Assembly: GCF_000516985.1 (NCBI RefSeq)
Contig: NW_006917095.1
Coordinates: forward strand, 686,157-750,156
From: Pestalotiopsis fici W106-1
Taxonomy: Eukaryota > Ascomycota > Sordariomycetes > Amphisphaeriales > Sporocadaceae
DNA: 64,000 nucleotides
Reading direction: 5' to 3'
Under the pieces are notes generated by a model that saw nothing but the letters and a program-made list of their open reading frames with translations, was not told where the DNA came from and ran no database searches. The stretch's first letter is position 1, and every line of letters begins with the position of its first letter. Below, piece after piece: positions 45,201 to 57,086 of this stretch. The translations under genes were made by a program, and so were the position numbers.

Positions 45201-47430
45201 CTAGTTGGTTTCCTGCGAAATACCTTCAACCCACTTCCCGCTCTTGCCGCCTTCCTTCATCACAACTCTCAGGCCCTCGATAACCATGCCCTTGTCTACC
45301 GCCTTGCACATGTCATAGACGGTAAGCGCCGCCGTGGAAGCTGCCGTCAAGGCCTCCATCTCGACGCCGGTCTTGCCCTCGCACGATACCGTGGCCTCAA
45401 TCTCGACGCTGCCGCTACGGCGGGATTGCTCGTCTTTGCCCTTGGCCTCTTCCCCCATAGCAGCAGCGCCCCCAATGTCGTGGCCGTCAACCACGACCAG
45501 ATCCACGGCGACTTTAGAAATGGCAATGGGGTGGCATAGCGGGATGAGGTCCGGCGTCCTCTTGGCCGCCATGATGCCGGCAATGCGCGCCACGCCTAGG
45601 ACGTCGCCCTTTTTGAGCGCGTTCTCGCGGATCAGCGTAGTCGCGACGTCAGAGCTGAAGCGCACGCGGCAGACAGCTATAGCGGTACGGGCCGTTGGCT
45701 GCTTGGACGAGATGGAAACCATGTGGGCTTCACCCGAGGACGAGACATGCGTCAGCTTGGGCGGTTGTGATGCGGACATGCTATCGTCCTTGGCTGCCAG
45801 TAGGCGGCGCGAGGTCGAGAAGAGTCGGGCGTGCACAAAGGGGAATGAAGCGCCAGGTAGCAGATGCAGTGGAATTTTGGTCATCATTGTCGGCCGAGAA
45901 GAGTGGCGGTTGTCCGAGATCCATTGTTGGCTCAGCGCCAGCGAATCTGAACTCAAGTTTGGGTGGCCGCGATCTGCGTTTTGCAATTCAGTCTTTGTTG
46001 CCCGAAGGTTGTGTCTCCGGTTGATTGGTATTCGAGGCAAGTATTGCGCAACCGAACGAAAAGTTTCGACCAAAACCGCCCGAATATAATGATGATGGGA
46101 TTGTTCACCCACCTATCAAGATCATTGGCCTGTTCTTCATATGCTCTAGCTCACCGATGCCCGCATGCTTTTCCTTTTTCCGCTTGACAGCCATTCCAAT
46201 GACTTCCAAGAGCTCCTGCTCATTGGGGGCTAGACCTAGCGGTTTGGAGTTATCGATGAGCCCTTGCCTTCTGTCCATCTCAATCTTCTTCATGGCTTCA
46301 AAAGCCTCCTCTTCTATCGGCTCGCCATTGTTGGACTTTCTCAGGATATCTCGTACTGACACTTCCGCATTGCCAAACAAGCAGACTTTGAGGTTTCCAT
46401 CGCTCGTGATGCGCAATCGATTACAGGTGCCGCAGAAGTTGTGAGTCATGCTAGTAATGAATCCAATACGACCCACGAACCCAGGTATCTTCCAGGTCTT
46501 GCTTGTGTCGTTCTTGTGGTCCCGGATTTTCTCCAGGCCGGGATACGTCTCCCGGATGAGATCAAGCATTTCATTGTAGCTGTACATCTTTCCCTTGTTC
46601 CACTTATTTCCATCGAAAGGCATGTACTCGATGAATCTAATCTCAATATCTTGTTCGCGGGTCATCTCAATAAAAGGGATGATCTCGCGGTCGTTGACTC
46701 CACGCATGACGACACAATTGATTTTCAGCTTGATGCCGGCCCCGTGACGGTTCAGTTCGAGGACTCTGTCAATGCTCTTCATGACGGCATCAAAGCCCTT
46801 TCTCCGTGTCATGATCTGGAACTGCCACGGGTCGAGAGTATCCAAGCTGAGGTTGACTCCCGTCAGTCCAGCCTCGACCATGCCCTCGAGCTTCCGGTGC
46901 AAGGCTAGACCGTTTGTCGTGAGACACAACTCCCGTAGTCCGTGACTTCGAAGCGCGCCAATCTGCTGCATTAGCGGTAGAATGTCCTTTCGGACGGTGG
47001 GCTCGCCGCCAGTCAGCCGGATCTTGTTGACGCCTTGCGAGACAAAGACCGAGGACAGCATGACAATCTCGGGCGTGGTCAGGAGCTCCCTTTGCGGGGA
47101 CAGCGGGACCCCCTCCTCGGGCATACAGTAGACACAGCGCAGGTTACAGCGCTCCGTGAGCGAGATGCGCAGATAGTCATGCTGGCGCTGATACGTGTCG
47201 GTGAGAAAGTCCGAGAAAGGCCGGGCATCCTTCAGCCTGCTACGCCGACTTGGCGGCGCTGCTGCCGGCTCCTCAAAGTTTCGTCGGGAGATTCCATCCA
47301 GAGATGTGCTTTCCGCTTCCGCTGCAGAGGAGGCTATGCTCCTGGTCGTTGGAGGACGTAGCTGCCACGCATTTCGGGTATATCGCCAGACCAGACGTGT
47401 CGGGCTGAGCCGCAGTGAAGCCGCCGGCAT
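45201..47430 (-). CDS. cnxABC: Molybdenum cofactor locus: MoaA radical-SAM enzyme joined to MoaC (cnxABC/MOCS1 type)
   Basis: First step of molybdopterin synthesis, GTP to cyclic pyranopterin monophosphate, in mitochondria. MoaA part (from 47430): mitochondrial presequence ([22 protein letters not shown]), radical-SAM cluster [19 protein letters not shown], and a second cluster [18 protein letters not shown]. This frame ends MILIGG-stop at 46105. MoaC part (to 45201): [20 protein letters not shown] and [10 protein letters not shown], with the active-site Lys and Asp regions. A donor GTGGGT at 46112 overlaps the Gly-Gly-stop codons; joined to acceptor CGCAG ending at 45974 it gives an in-frame fusion (47430-46113 plus 45973-45201, about 696 residues), like Aspergillus CnxABC. 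A second in-frame acceptor (TTCAG) lies about 30 nt further on. MoaC also has its own ATG at 45887 with a presequence-like start. Which form is made is open. Confidence 0.85.
45974..46112 (-). other. Predicted intron fusing MoaA to MoaC (or retained to end MoaA in Gly-Gly)
   Basis: 139 nt from donor GTGGGT to acceptor CGCAG. Splicing deletes the Gly-Gly-stop end of MoaA and joins the frames via a G|AT codon. Retention leaves MoaA ending in Gly-Gly. The donor is weaker than GTAAGT/GTGAGT, fitting alternative use. Confidence 0.6.
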
Positions 47431-48666
47431 GGTCGAGCGGTTGCGAGCAAAGGTTCAGCAGGATCGCTTAGCAAAAAGTGATGCACATGGCCTCGGTGGT
47501 CTCGGCCAGAATCATGCCTGCTCTGGAACTTGATAAATGTGTTCTGTATGCCCCCAAAGATGGCAAATTATCTGAATTACCTATAATTTGCCACGTCCTT
47601 GTCGAGTGGGAGGGCGCAGAGATAGATACCTACCTGTTCATGGTGGGGTAAATAAAGTGTGTGTCAGCAGACTTAGGAATCCGGCGCTGATACTGGCCGG
47701 GCCCGACCTTGAAATAAGATTTGGCAATGAAAGGACAAAGGTACATTGTGCCGTCCCGAAAATATTTATTGGTTGTCAACAGGAAATGCCCCCCCAAATA
47801 TAAATGTTCTGGTCGGAGTGATTCGCGATAGTGAAAGGAAAGCTTAGGCGTGTAGTGAAGATTGAAATATTATAGCGGAGGATGCAATGAGTGACAGAGT
47901 TACAGGGAAAATTCACTGCTGTCCATGCCCTGAGATGAGCTAGATATTGCCTTTTAGGGAAGTACCCGACTTGAATGGCGCAGCTTCTATATTGTACGTA
48001 CGCATTTCGCATTTGATGAATTGTATCATTAAATACGAGAAAGAAAGACATGAAAATAGTACGCGGGAATATATTTAGTAAATATACTTTTTTAAAGAAA
48101 AAGAGGACAAGCTTAGTTTCGTCGATTTCCTGGTGGGTAGGTAGGTAGGTAGGTAGGTAATACCTAATAAACGGCTGCTGAATTCAAAGGTTGTCATCAA
48201 GCGCAAATATTAACCCAGCAAGTTTTCGCGTAATTGGTCGGTCATCACCACCCACTCACAACATCAACAAATCCAAGAAAGATCGACACATTGGTGAATG
48301 CCGCGACAACGCACATGTTCACTGGCCATTTTGAATTGCAACTGCTTGCTTATGAGATTTTGAGCTGTTGGCAGTGTGAGGAACAAGAACTACTGTTGGC
48401 AGGACACATTTTCAGGCACATTTTCAAGCACAGGCACAGGCACGGACACTCAATCGCGTCCCCCTGGCGGACTATTTACTTTACAGGACGTTGAGCTAGG
48501 TAGATGACGGCACCCAACCCACTGACACGGTTCGCCTTTCAGTGGTAGCAGCAGCAGCAGCTTCACCGGTTGACTACAAACCTTGATCACACTTGTCCTG
48601 AAGCGTCACACGGTCCTCTACTTGGTTGCCTTGTAAGGCGACAGAGTCTGCATTTAGACCTTGACG
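47431..48666. promoter_or_regulatory. Divergent intergenic region, molybdenum cofactor locus / WRAP73
   Basis: About 1.2 kb with two promoters. It contains a GGTA tetranucleotide run at 48136-48159. The frames at 48234-48494 have no family pattern. No other feature recognised. Confidence 0.5.
48136..48159 (+). repeat. GGTA tetranucleotide microsatellite
   Basis: Six units, seen directly. Confidence 0.9.
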
Positions 48667-50444
48667 ATGCATTTCTCTCCGGTCTTAAAATGTACGCATG
48701 TCCAGTCCTTTTATTCTCCCCCCACCGGTCATGGCATTTCTTCATCCACGCCGAAAGATACACCACCTATCGCTCTTCACCTCCTGTTGTTGTTGTACCA
48801 CAATCAAATGAAAGCCGCATACTGATCCCAGTTGGACAGCTTCGCCTCACAGCCTACCAAGTCCCGATGGCAAATTCATTGCAACACTGCTGCCAGCTCA
48901 GCTCAGAATCAGGGCAGTCCAGACCTTGACCGTGGAGCGGAGGATCAAGGTGCCTGCCGACCTTGCGGCCAGCACCACGACGTTTGTCTGGTCTCCCAAT
49001 TCTCAGAGACTTCTTCTCTCTGCAGGTGACGAGATACACGTCTTCTCTGTCGTCGATGACGATTTCCATGCGACTGTACGCAACCCTACCTCATCCGTGG
49101 CCAAGTCAACTTTTGTAGATTTTGGTGCTACGGACAGAGAGGCCTGCGTCTGCTCTGCCCATGGCATCAAGCTATCACTATTCAATCTCGCTTCGGCCAA
49201 GGTTGTTGAAATAAGCAATCCCAAATTCTATGCTGCGTCGACCGCTGCCCGCGGCATCTCCTACCGCCCCCTTACGCATCATCTAGCGCTGCTTACCAGG
49301 TCCTCGGGCAAGGATTTTGTGAGTATTCACACTGCCGAGTCGAGAGAGGTGCAGCGATCATGGAGTCCCGATGTCGTAGATGCGCAGGGTCTCTCATGGA
49401 CGCCGGATGGGAAGTGGCTAGTTGTCTGGGAGTCTGCCGCTCAAGGTCACAGAGTTTCTTTTTTCACCCCCGACGGCCACAAGTATCGGGATTGGTGCGG
49501 GCCCCTCCTCCGTCCTGGCGAGACGCACGAACGCTGGGGTGCGGGTGTCAAGGTTGTCACCTTCAGCTCCGACAGCCAGTACGTAGCAATTGGCGACTAC
49601 GGCCGGAGCGTATCCGTGTTGCCAACGGCAAATCTAGCCCACGAATTGCGGCTCTGCCACCCTCTCACCCTCGAGCCCAAGGACACGCTGCAGGTAGGTG
49701 TAACCTTAACCCCCTTTTTCTGTTTCTGTGAATGAGCTTGATTGACCTGAAACCACTGTTCCCAAGATCTGGCAAGAGCAATTCGACTTATCCGACGGAC
49801 AAGGCCCCGTTCATCGATTCGTCAAAGCTTCTCAACCGGTAGCTCCAGTCGCGCGAACAACACAGAGCGGACATGAATTGAAGACGGGCCCCCTATTCAT
49901 GTTGTTTGACCAGTCTGCTACGCTATTGGCCATGGCTCTAGAAGACGCGCCGAGCACACTTTGGATTTGGGATGTAGCAGTAACTGAACTACGAGCAGTC
50001 CTCATGTTCCATGCCGAGATTGCCCGCATCGAGTGGCACCCGTCGCAATCGGAACTTTTACTTGTGCGGTGTGAAGGTCAAGACCATGCGGGTCTCGTGT
50101 TTGTTTGGGATCCCCTCAGCGATGGGCCAACTACAGTTGACTTCAAGTCCCAACTATCGGCAGGTCAAATATGCGGGAAGCCGTCTGCGTACTGGTTGCG
50201 AGCCTTATCAGGTTCACCGACCGTCTTCTTCACTGACGCACAATCCTACATGCTCGTCTCTGTGACAGACTCAGATGAGAATGATATGCCGTGGCTGACC
50301 CCATCTTCAGTCGATGATAGCCAAGCTGCACGATTCTCGTTGGGGTCCACTGAAGAAAGCAACAACAGAGAAGATAGCGACATGGGAGACGATGAAAGCC
50401 AGCCCGATGATACTTTTCATTTCAAGAGATTTGGGGTTGAGTAG
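48667..50444 (+). CDS. WRAP73/Wdr8 WD-repeat protein (spindle pole/centrosome)
   Basis: WD-repeat protein of the WDR8/WRAP73 family; in fission yeast Wdr8 works with Msd1 and the kinesin Pkl1 to anchor minus ends of spindle microtubules at the spindle pole body. Exons 48667-48691, 48840-49693 and 49767-50444 give about 518 residues. The 25-nt first exon, MHFSPVLK plus one base, joins SSPHSLPSPDGKFIATLLPAQLRIR, matching the family N-terminus (MNFTEVFK-SS-...SPDGKYLA in human). Later blades: FVWSPNSQRLLLSAGDEIHVF, GISYRPLTHHLALLTRSSGKDFVSIH, GLSWTPDGKWLVVWES, VVTFSSDSQYVAIGDYGRSVSVL, then IEWHPSQSELLLVRCEG. Donors are GTACGC and GTAGGT. An acidic tail follows. The small first exon is easy to miss in automatic annotation. 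Confidence 0.87.
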
Positions 50445-52427
50445 CTGCAGCACTACCGTCTTTCGGTCGCTGCGTGTTCAGTATGACAAATGACAAGTAA
50501 TAAACGACCCAGGGCTGCGGATATCCCAGGCTAGTTCACCGGGGCACGTCCAGTCACCTTCCGGCGCTGCCTTGCATGGTTGGCTGCCGCTACACTTTAT
50601 TAAACGATATCACTTGGCGATATTGCTCAAGTTGCAATCGACGAGATCCAAGCTGGATCGAGTAACTGAGGCGCCAGAACTCACAACAAACGACTTTCCT
50701 ACGGCCTTGGCACGTCTCCACCTTCTGTATAGTAACCGCCTGTGCGGTGCAATGGAGAGAAGGAAAGAAAGGCCTTGTGTCGCTCGCAGCAATGCAGCAT
50801 GGCCTTCTTCCCGAACATACAGTATTGTGTATGTACGTGACTACGGCATCAGTGAATGTCGGTTCAACCAGCCGTGGGGCATGAGCATGTGGAGCATTGC
50901 AGAAGCATTGGCGGTTGGCACCTGCAACTCATCGCCAACCATTGCCATTTGTGTGGCTGTCAGGACTTAGAAGACTTTATGCAGGTCGATCAACTGGGAA
51001 ATCTCCATCACATGGGCGCAGCCGATGTACGTCAGAAGGTTTATGCTGTTTGCTAACCCCCCCGGTCGCTTCGTTTGGCCAACGACGACAATGGGGCCGT
51101 GATCTGGACAAATTCGAATTCTTTTTTTTGTGAGACTCTCGGCCATCTACTTTACGAGGTTGCTACATACATGGCAAGCCGGGTGTGCCAACAATCCAAC
51201 GACCTTGTTGCACTCGTCAAAGGTCGTATTTTCTGTAGCGAGTGGACGGACCAACGATTTCATGGACTGATTGGTCATAGTGCCAGCGGCAATGCATAGG
51301 CGGTTCCGCGACAGCACGTTTAGCATGGCTGTGCCCCATGTTGACAGTTGAGTCGTACTACCACAAAAAAAAAATCGGAAATGCGGTGCCCCCAATTCTG
51401 GACCGTGTTTCTCGACGGTGCCCCCAAAATGTGCTGGTTCGATGAGCATCTGGCCCCCGGGGACCATTTCACTAAACGGCCCCCCACGAAGAAACGTCGA
51501 CCGACCAGTCCAGCTTGCTTACCGGCCGACCTCTTGGCCAGGTGTGCAACAAGTTACAGCTACAAAGGCACAACCATAGATCCGGCAACCGGGAACTGGA
51601 CAAACCATAAAATGTTCATACTCGAGCCTTCACCTAGGTCCAAACTCCGTAGAGGCCCCGCCAGTGTGGCTTAAGCGCCCGGCTCTATGCATCGAACTAC
51701 GTTGCCTATCACTTGAATTTCTCCTCCTTGCCTCGCCTGGGGGGGCCATGTTTCGCACATTGTCACTGTATCTAGTCACTCGTCACGTATTATTCGTTAC
51801 CGACTGATCACGTATCCCAGGTCGGCCCGTTGGTTGTTGTGCCTGGGAAACAATAACCACCAACAATAGGTTTTGATCAATCACCAACTATCTACACCTG
51901 CACGACTGATTCCGGGCGTAAGTCCTTGCGTGCGTCCATAGATCCAACCATCACAAGAGCAATTGTAAAAGATGATTGCTTTTTTACATTGAATGAACAT
52001 GCAGCCGGTGTCATCCGCTGCAGGTCTGCCAAGATACCATTGGGCTATTAGATAGGAAACTGCGCATATACAGCCGGCTCAAGATGTCGCCCTCTTATTC
52101 CAGACCTCCCTGATTGGTGTCTGCGTTGCTCATTTCTGGGGTCGCAAGATCCTGGAACCTGTACGCAATTCGAGCAAGCATCTTTAGATTACACATATTT
52201 GACATCAAAATTGTCCGCTGGCTCCTCTCCAACAGCAGATATCCGCTGAAGATCGTGTTTTATCTGAGCCCTACCCCAAGGCGGCTTGCTCTCGTACGAC
52301 GAAATATAAAAGACTCGTCAACGGGCCGTCCCATTTCCCTTTGTTCCACACCCTCTCAAGTCAAGGGTGGTCCTTGCGTCAACTATAGCATTGTTTTTCT
52401 TTCTTTCAATGCGGCTGCCCGTACACA
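50445..52427. other. Intergenic region, WRAP73 to RRM protein
   Basis: About 2 kb. Short frames on both strands (for example 50572-50970 and 51348-51674) lack family patterns. No RNA gene or long repeat recognised. The last 150 bp are probably the RRM gene leader. Confidence 0.5.
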
Positions 52428-53823
52428 ATGTCGAGCGACACCATGATCCGTCAAGTCCCCATCAACAACACCATACAAGTGATTGTAGGCCCAGGCAACG
52501 TGACGGGTCTGTATTACATCCTTGTCTCCAATGTATGTCAATGCCTTTGGTGAGAATTGTGCCTCAACGAAATAAGAGACTGATTTGGCATACACGAAGT
52601 TACCATGGCAGACCTCGTGGAAGCAGGTTAAGGACCATGTGCGGACGGTCTGTTCCTCAGTTGAGAGAGTTGAGATCTTCAATGAAAGCACTTCAGGATG
52701 GGTGTGTGTTCGCGGGCGCGAGAACTTCCGTGCGGCAATGCGTATGTGATATCAAATCCTTGGTTGCCCGTTCGAATCACTGATAATAAAAACAAGGTCA
52801 TCTGGGATCGACGCCCTTTCAAGACCGGCCAATGTTCATAGATGGAAGAAACGCCAAGGAGGAGATTCCCATCAAAAGACTTGTAGGAGGTCCAGAGAGG
52901 CTACCTTCCTCTCCGCGGTCACCTCGCACTCCACGAACAGCGCCTCAAGTTATGCATTTGCCCATCAATACTCCGCCATTGATGTCGCCGACAGCCTCGG
53001 GCTATGACCATGCAAGTGATCCTTTGATATTTCAGAAAGAAAAAGGCGTCTAATTGTTATTTGATCTAAACAGTGGTCTACACCAAGCACAGTCTCACTT
53101 GTGTCCAGTCCCATAAATTATGGAATGCAGCCCATGCACCCATCAATGGGCGTCGACTATCAAGATGCCACATCCTGGTATCAGTCTCATGATCACAGCT
53201 ATGTGGACAGCTCGGCCATTCTACCCGGCCCAGTTCCCACATATCAGGCAGAGTCATTCTATCATATTTCACGTCCAAGAGACACGTATGAAAATCACTA
53301 CTCCATCACAACCGAACCAATCCAAATCCAGACCCTGGCAGCCCCAGCAGTTATCGAGACCGAGTATCGGAAAATAATCATTAGGGGACTATCTAGGCGG
53401 ACTCAAAGCGATCAGATCAAATCCCTCCTCCGCTCAAGGTGTGGCTTTGGTGGTACCGAAATCAACAGCATCAAGATTCCGAGATCCAGAGAAGGTGGTA
53501 ATCGAGGACACGCGACCATAACCTTTGTCAACATGAATTGCGCGGAAAAGGCAGTACAGAGGTTGCACCATTTCAATTTCGATGGTCATCAGCTCGTTGT
53601 GAGGCTGACAAACGAGGGCGTCTCTCCAAACGAAGAACGAAGAGCAAGATCTCAGCGACAACAAGAAATTTCGCCTCAGCAGCAAGAGGCAGGCCCACAG
53701 CCAATCGCAACTAGCCAAGAGAACAGGGAAGAGAATGAATCCATCAATAGAGGCGTCATTATTGCGAATGGCTCCTCAGGCCGGCCTACAAGCCAGTCAA
53801 GTGAACCTCGGTCTCGGGGGTGA
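52428..53823 (+). CDS. RNA-binding protein with two RRM domains
   Basis: Exons 52428-52532, 52600-52741, 52797 to about 53015, and about 53093 to 53823. Exons 1-3 form an N-terminal RRM: YYILVSNLPWQTSWKQVKDHV (RNP2-like) and TSGWVCVRGRENFRAAMRHLG (RNP1-like). A Ser/Pro-rich linker follows. The fourth exon carries a second RRM, IIIRGLSRRTQSDQIKSLL with RGHATITFVNMNCAEKAVQRLHHFNFDGHQLVVRLT, and a Gln/Ser-rich tail ending SEPRSRG. The junction between exons 3 and 4 is uncertain: the frame of exon 3 closes at 53053, and the best in-frame pair is donor GTGATC at 53016 with acceptor CACAG ending at 53092. An alternative is donor GTTATG near 52951 with the acceptor at 53073. I do not recognise an orthologue by name; the double-RRM architecture is clear. 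Confidence 0.72.
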
Positions 53824-56800
53824 GAGACCCATGAATAGGTATTAGAGTTCAGGGCTCCTTTCTCTAACCTAGAGGAGTCCTTGCGAACAATGCTACAACG
53901 TATGGGAAAAAATAGTTCTATTTGTGTCTAGACTCGCTCGGGGCGTCTTGATTATTCGGTTTGTGCGACGTTTCTTCTTCATGGGACAGGATAGAATTCA
54001 TGAGCGCTTGTCTATTCCTAAAACCAAAAGTCTTTTGTAGAGCCTGGCCAAAAAGTTCAGCAACAATCGAGGTCCAAGTCACGTATTTTCGCAAATCGTG
54101 GTTGTGATTAATGAGGACAACCCTGAAATTAATACCTATTTCTTTCGAATGGATGTACAATCAAGGATCTGTCACATTGCATCACGTCGATCGCGATTGA
54201 TGAGGTCAATTATTTTCGCCTACGTAGCTTGGGCTACGAGGCGTCGTTATTAATATCAGATCTATCATATTCTCATATTCCAATCCTAATAGGCAATTGA
54301 TATGCGTTTGATATCATGGAGGCTTGTACATACATAAGATTGAAAACAAAAAGAAAACATATGAAATAAATCCTGCTCGGATCTACCACCTGGGCGGGTT
54401 CGTTTCTACCGCACCTCGACAGGAACCGCAAGCATGGTTTCGGAGGCGAGGATTATGATGAGCCAGGTATCAGAGAATTGTGCATATATGTAAGTGTCAT
54501 GTATGCTGCCGCATTTCATCATCCGATGGGCCGGGCAGTGGGGGGCCAGAGATGGGGAGAAGAGGGGGGATCCATCCCCAGGGACTCCAGGGACTCCAGG
54601 GACTCGAGCCCATCTATGCCCTCTCAGCCGTCTTTTCTTTCCCACCTCGTCTCTGCAGGCTCCCGCGAATATTAGAGGAAAGGCGAGTTCCCCCGTAAGG
54701 TTGCGGTGTGGCCCGTCCCGCAAACCTTGATTCCGTCCTGGGAAAATACAGTTCTCGTGGCAGCGGGCGGACTTTTTTCTTGAATCCCCTTGGAGAGCAG
54801 TGAATGAGACGAACATTGTTTGGAGCAATCGGATATGGCCGTTCTGGGAAATACCGATGTCGGGTTACTGCTTTTTTTTCGGGTGGGTTCATTCAACTGC
54901 GAACGGGCTGAGATCGTCGTGGGCAATGATATCTCGAGTACGTAGAGCCAATCTGTCACACCCAGTCGCAATGATATCGTATCCACGTCTTTGAAGATCA
55001 AGACCATAGGCATGTGTTATTTACAATTTACCTTCAACTTGCACACATGCATGTTTCACAGAGTTCTGCCCCTTGTGTCGTGACAAGAACACAACATAGG
55101 AGAGATATAATATTAGAACATGGGTACGGCAGTCGTAAGCATCTTGCAATGACTGGATGAGACGGTGCGTCTTTCCAGTCGAGAATCTCTTGTCTGTGCT
55201 CTGTCATCTTTTCGCCCTTGGCGCTGAGCCCATGCCCTGCAGCCTTCCGTGAGAATAGATATGATCACCACTATAGGTGACATGTCATCATGGACGGCTT
55301 TGCATTAGTACGGTACAATGTAGTCAGCCGCGGAGCCGCATATGCAGGCGACCTTTTTCCCTCTGGGAATTCGCTGATGGGGCCGATTTTGACCACCACC
55401 AAAAAACGTGGCTTGCAGGGTAATTTTCTCGTTTGTGGGTTTCCCTACGAAATGCAGCGGCCATGGTAATAGGTCAACTTTTTGAGCCTGCTGGTGATGA
55501 GAGTGGTGGCTACCGCGTACATCGGGTAAATCACTTCTCCCTTGGGCGTCTGATGATGGTGTGTGGTTTCGTTCCTCTCCAGCGTGGAGTAGTTGCAGCA
55601 TGGCTTGCACATTTATCGAATTTGTGAAAAGCAATAAAAAAGTGACTGGCGGTTGAGCAAGACCCAGTATTAGCCAACAAGTAGGATTTGAGAGAGCCCT
55701 GTATGCAATATTTTCTCCGTGCCTAGCCGCGCGCTCGAATGTACAAAGAGATTCGACACCACTGGCCTGTCTACTTTAAACAAGGTGGTGGTTGTACAAA
55801 ATACTGTGCGTCGCTTCCTCCCCATGCTGCTTTCCACAGCAGGGGCCCAAAAGAGACTGTCGGACAGCCGTAGCCGAATACGCCTCCCCTCCTCCCCCCT
55901 TCGACGTGGGAATGGCAGGGTACTCACGGGCGAGAGTACCCGGAAGTAACACATGCTAGGTATGTGGAGGGGGTCTCCGCCGGATCATATTTCCTAACAT
56001 ATAGATGTGTATTTGGTTTTTTCTTTCTTCTTTTCTGTCATGATTCATTGATATTTGGTGTTTATAGAGCTATTGGCTGTCGTTCATGTATAAGTATGCC
56101 CACTTTCTTTTGGCTGCTCTGATCCTTGCCATCTTTTTTATTAAAATCGATTACAGATACTGTCAACGTGTTCCAAGTTCTTTTTATGCCATTGCAGCGC
56201 ATCGATTCCTTGCCAATGATCTGCTGACTATCATAGATTCGTGCAGCAATATCTGACTTGGCTGTCTATTGACGTGGTTGTTCTCACGATCTGAACCATG
56301 ATGCCTGCCGTATAATTTGATTCTGTGTAGCTAACCTCACCGCACAATACCACGGTTGCATATTCTACTCTTGGTATTGTCTATGGCGATCCTGGAGCCT
56401 TCAATGATTTGCCTTCAGATAAAATGAATTGATTCTTCAAGCAATATTGTAAATGCTTAGTCCTGAAAACGACCTTTACGTTTTTCTCACCATTAGCACC
56501 ACGAGTCAATTATTTCATCAGATAAATTTGTACTCTTGATCTATAAGGATACACTGCCAATCTTACAGGAGCACAATTGCGGCGACCCTTCTACACGGCC
56601 AGATTTTTTTTTTTTTTCACGTTATTAGCTGGCACGATGTGACCGCTAGATAATTCATACCGAACGTTTTGATGCTGGACAATTTATTGCAAGGCATGTC
56701 TAATGTGGAAGCTATACTTAACGCGTTGGTCTCTAGTCACCGTTTTCTTTGTGTATTCCCTAGAGATCCCAGTGTTTTCATTGCTACCTTCTCCCGTATC

Positions 56801-57086
56801 CCATGCTTGCTGCCTATGTTTTCACTTTCCGTTCTCTCAGTATCTTCAGTCCCGCCCTTCTTTTTTTTTTTTTTTTTTTTTTGAATCTTCCTTGCATTTT
56901 CGAGATGCCCAGTCTCGAGCATCACATTATGTTCAATGCAGAAAAGCAACATGTACAGGTCAGTACCTGTGATCGACTTTGGCCAAGAACATTCTCATGT
57001 TTCCTTGACTAAATAGCTTGACCAAAACTTGATCTTGCACGAGCAAGGATTTCCCGTTTCATAGTATTCCATGAGAAAAGTTTCAA
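53824..57086. other. Convergent intergenic region, RRM protein / GTPase B
   Basis: About 3.3 kb, with an AT-rich part from about 54,150 to 54,400 and from 55,950 to 57,080. It contains a 9-bp tandem repeat (54582-54608) and a poly-T run near 56862-56881. No coding pattern in the frames at 54406-54828 or 55305-55954. Confidence 0.5.
54582..54608 (+). repeat. 9-bp tandem repeat, three units
   Basis: GGACTCCAG twice then GGACTCGAG, seen directly. The complementary frame reads VPG tripeptides, but the surrounding frame has no other support. Confidence 0.8.

Noticed and set aside
45334..46089. 251-residue open frame on the plus strand
   Set aside because: Antisense shadow of the MoaC coding region.
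53048..53073. Intron from GTCTAA to AACAG in the RRM gene
   Set aside because: Only 26 nt, too short for a spliceosomal intron.
54406..54828. Collagen-like VPG-repeat protein on the minus strand
   Set aside because: The repeat is just a three-unit 9-bp tandem in an otherwise unsupported frame.
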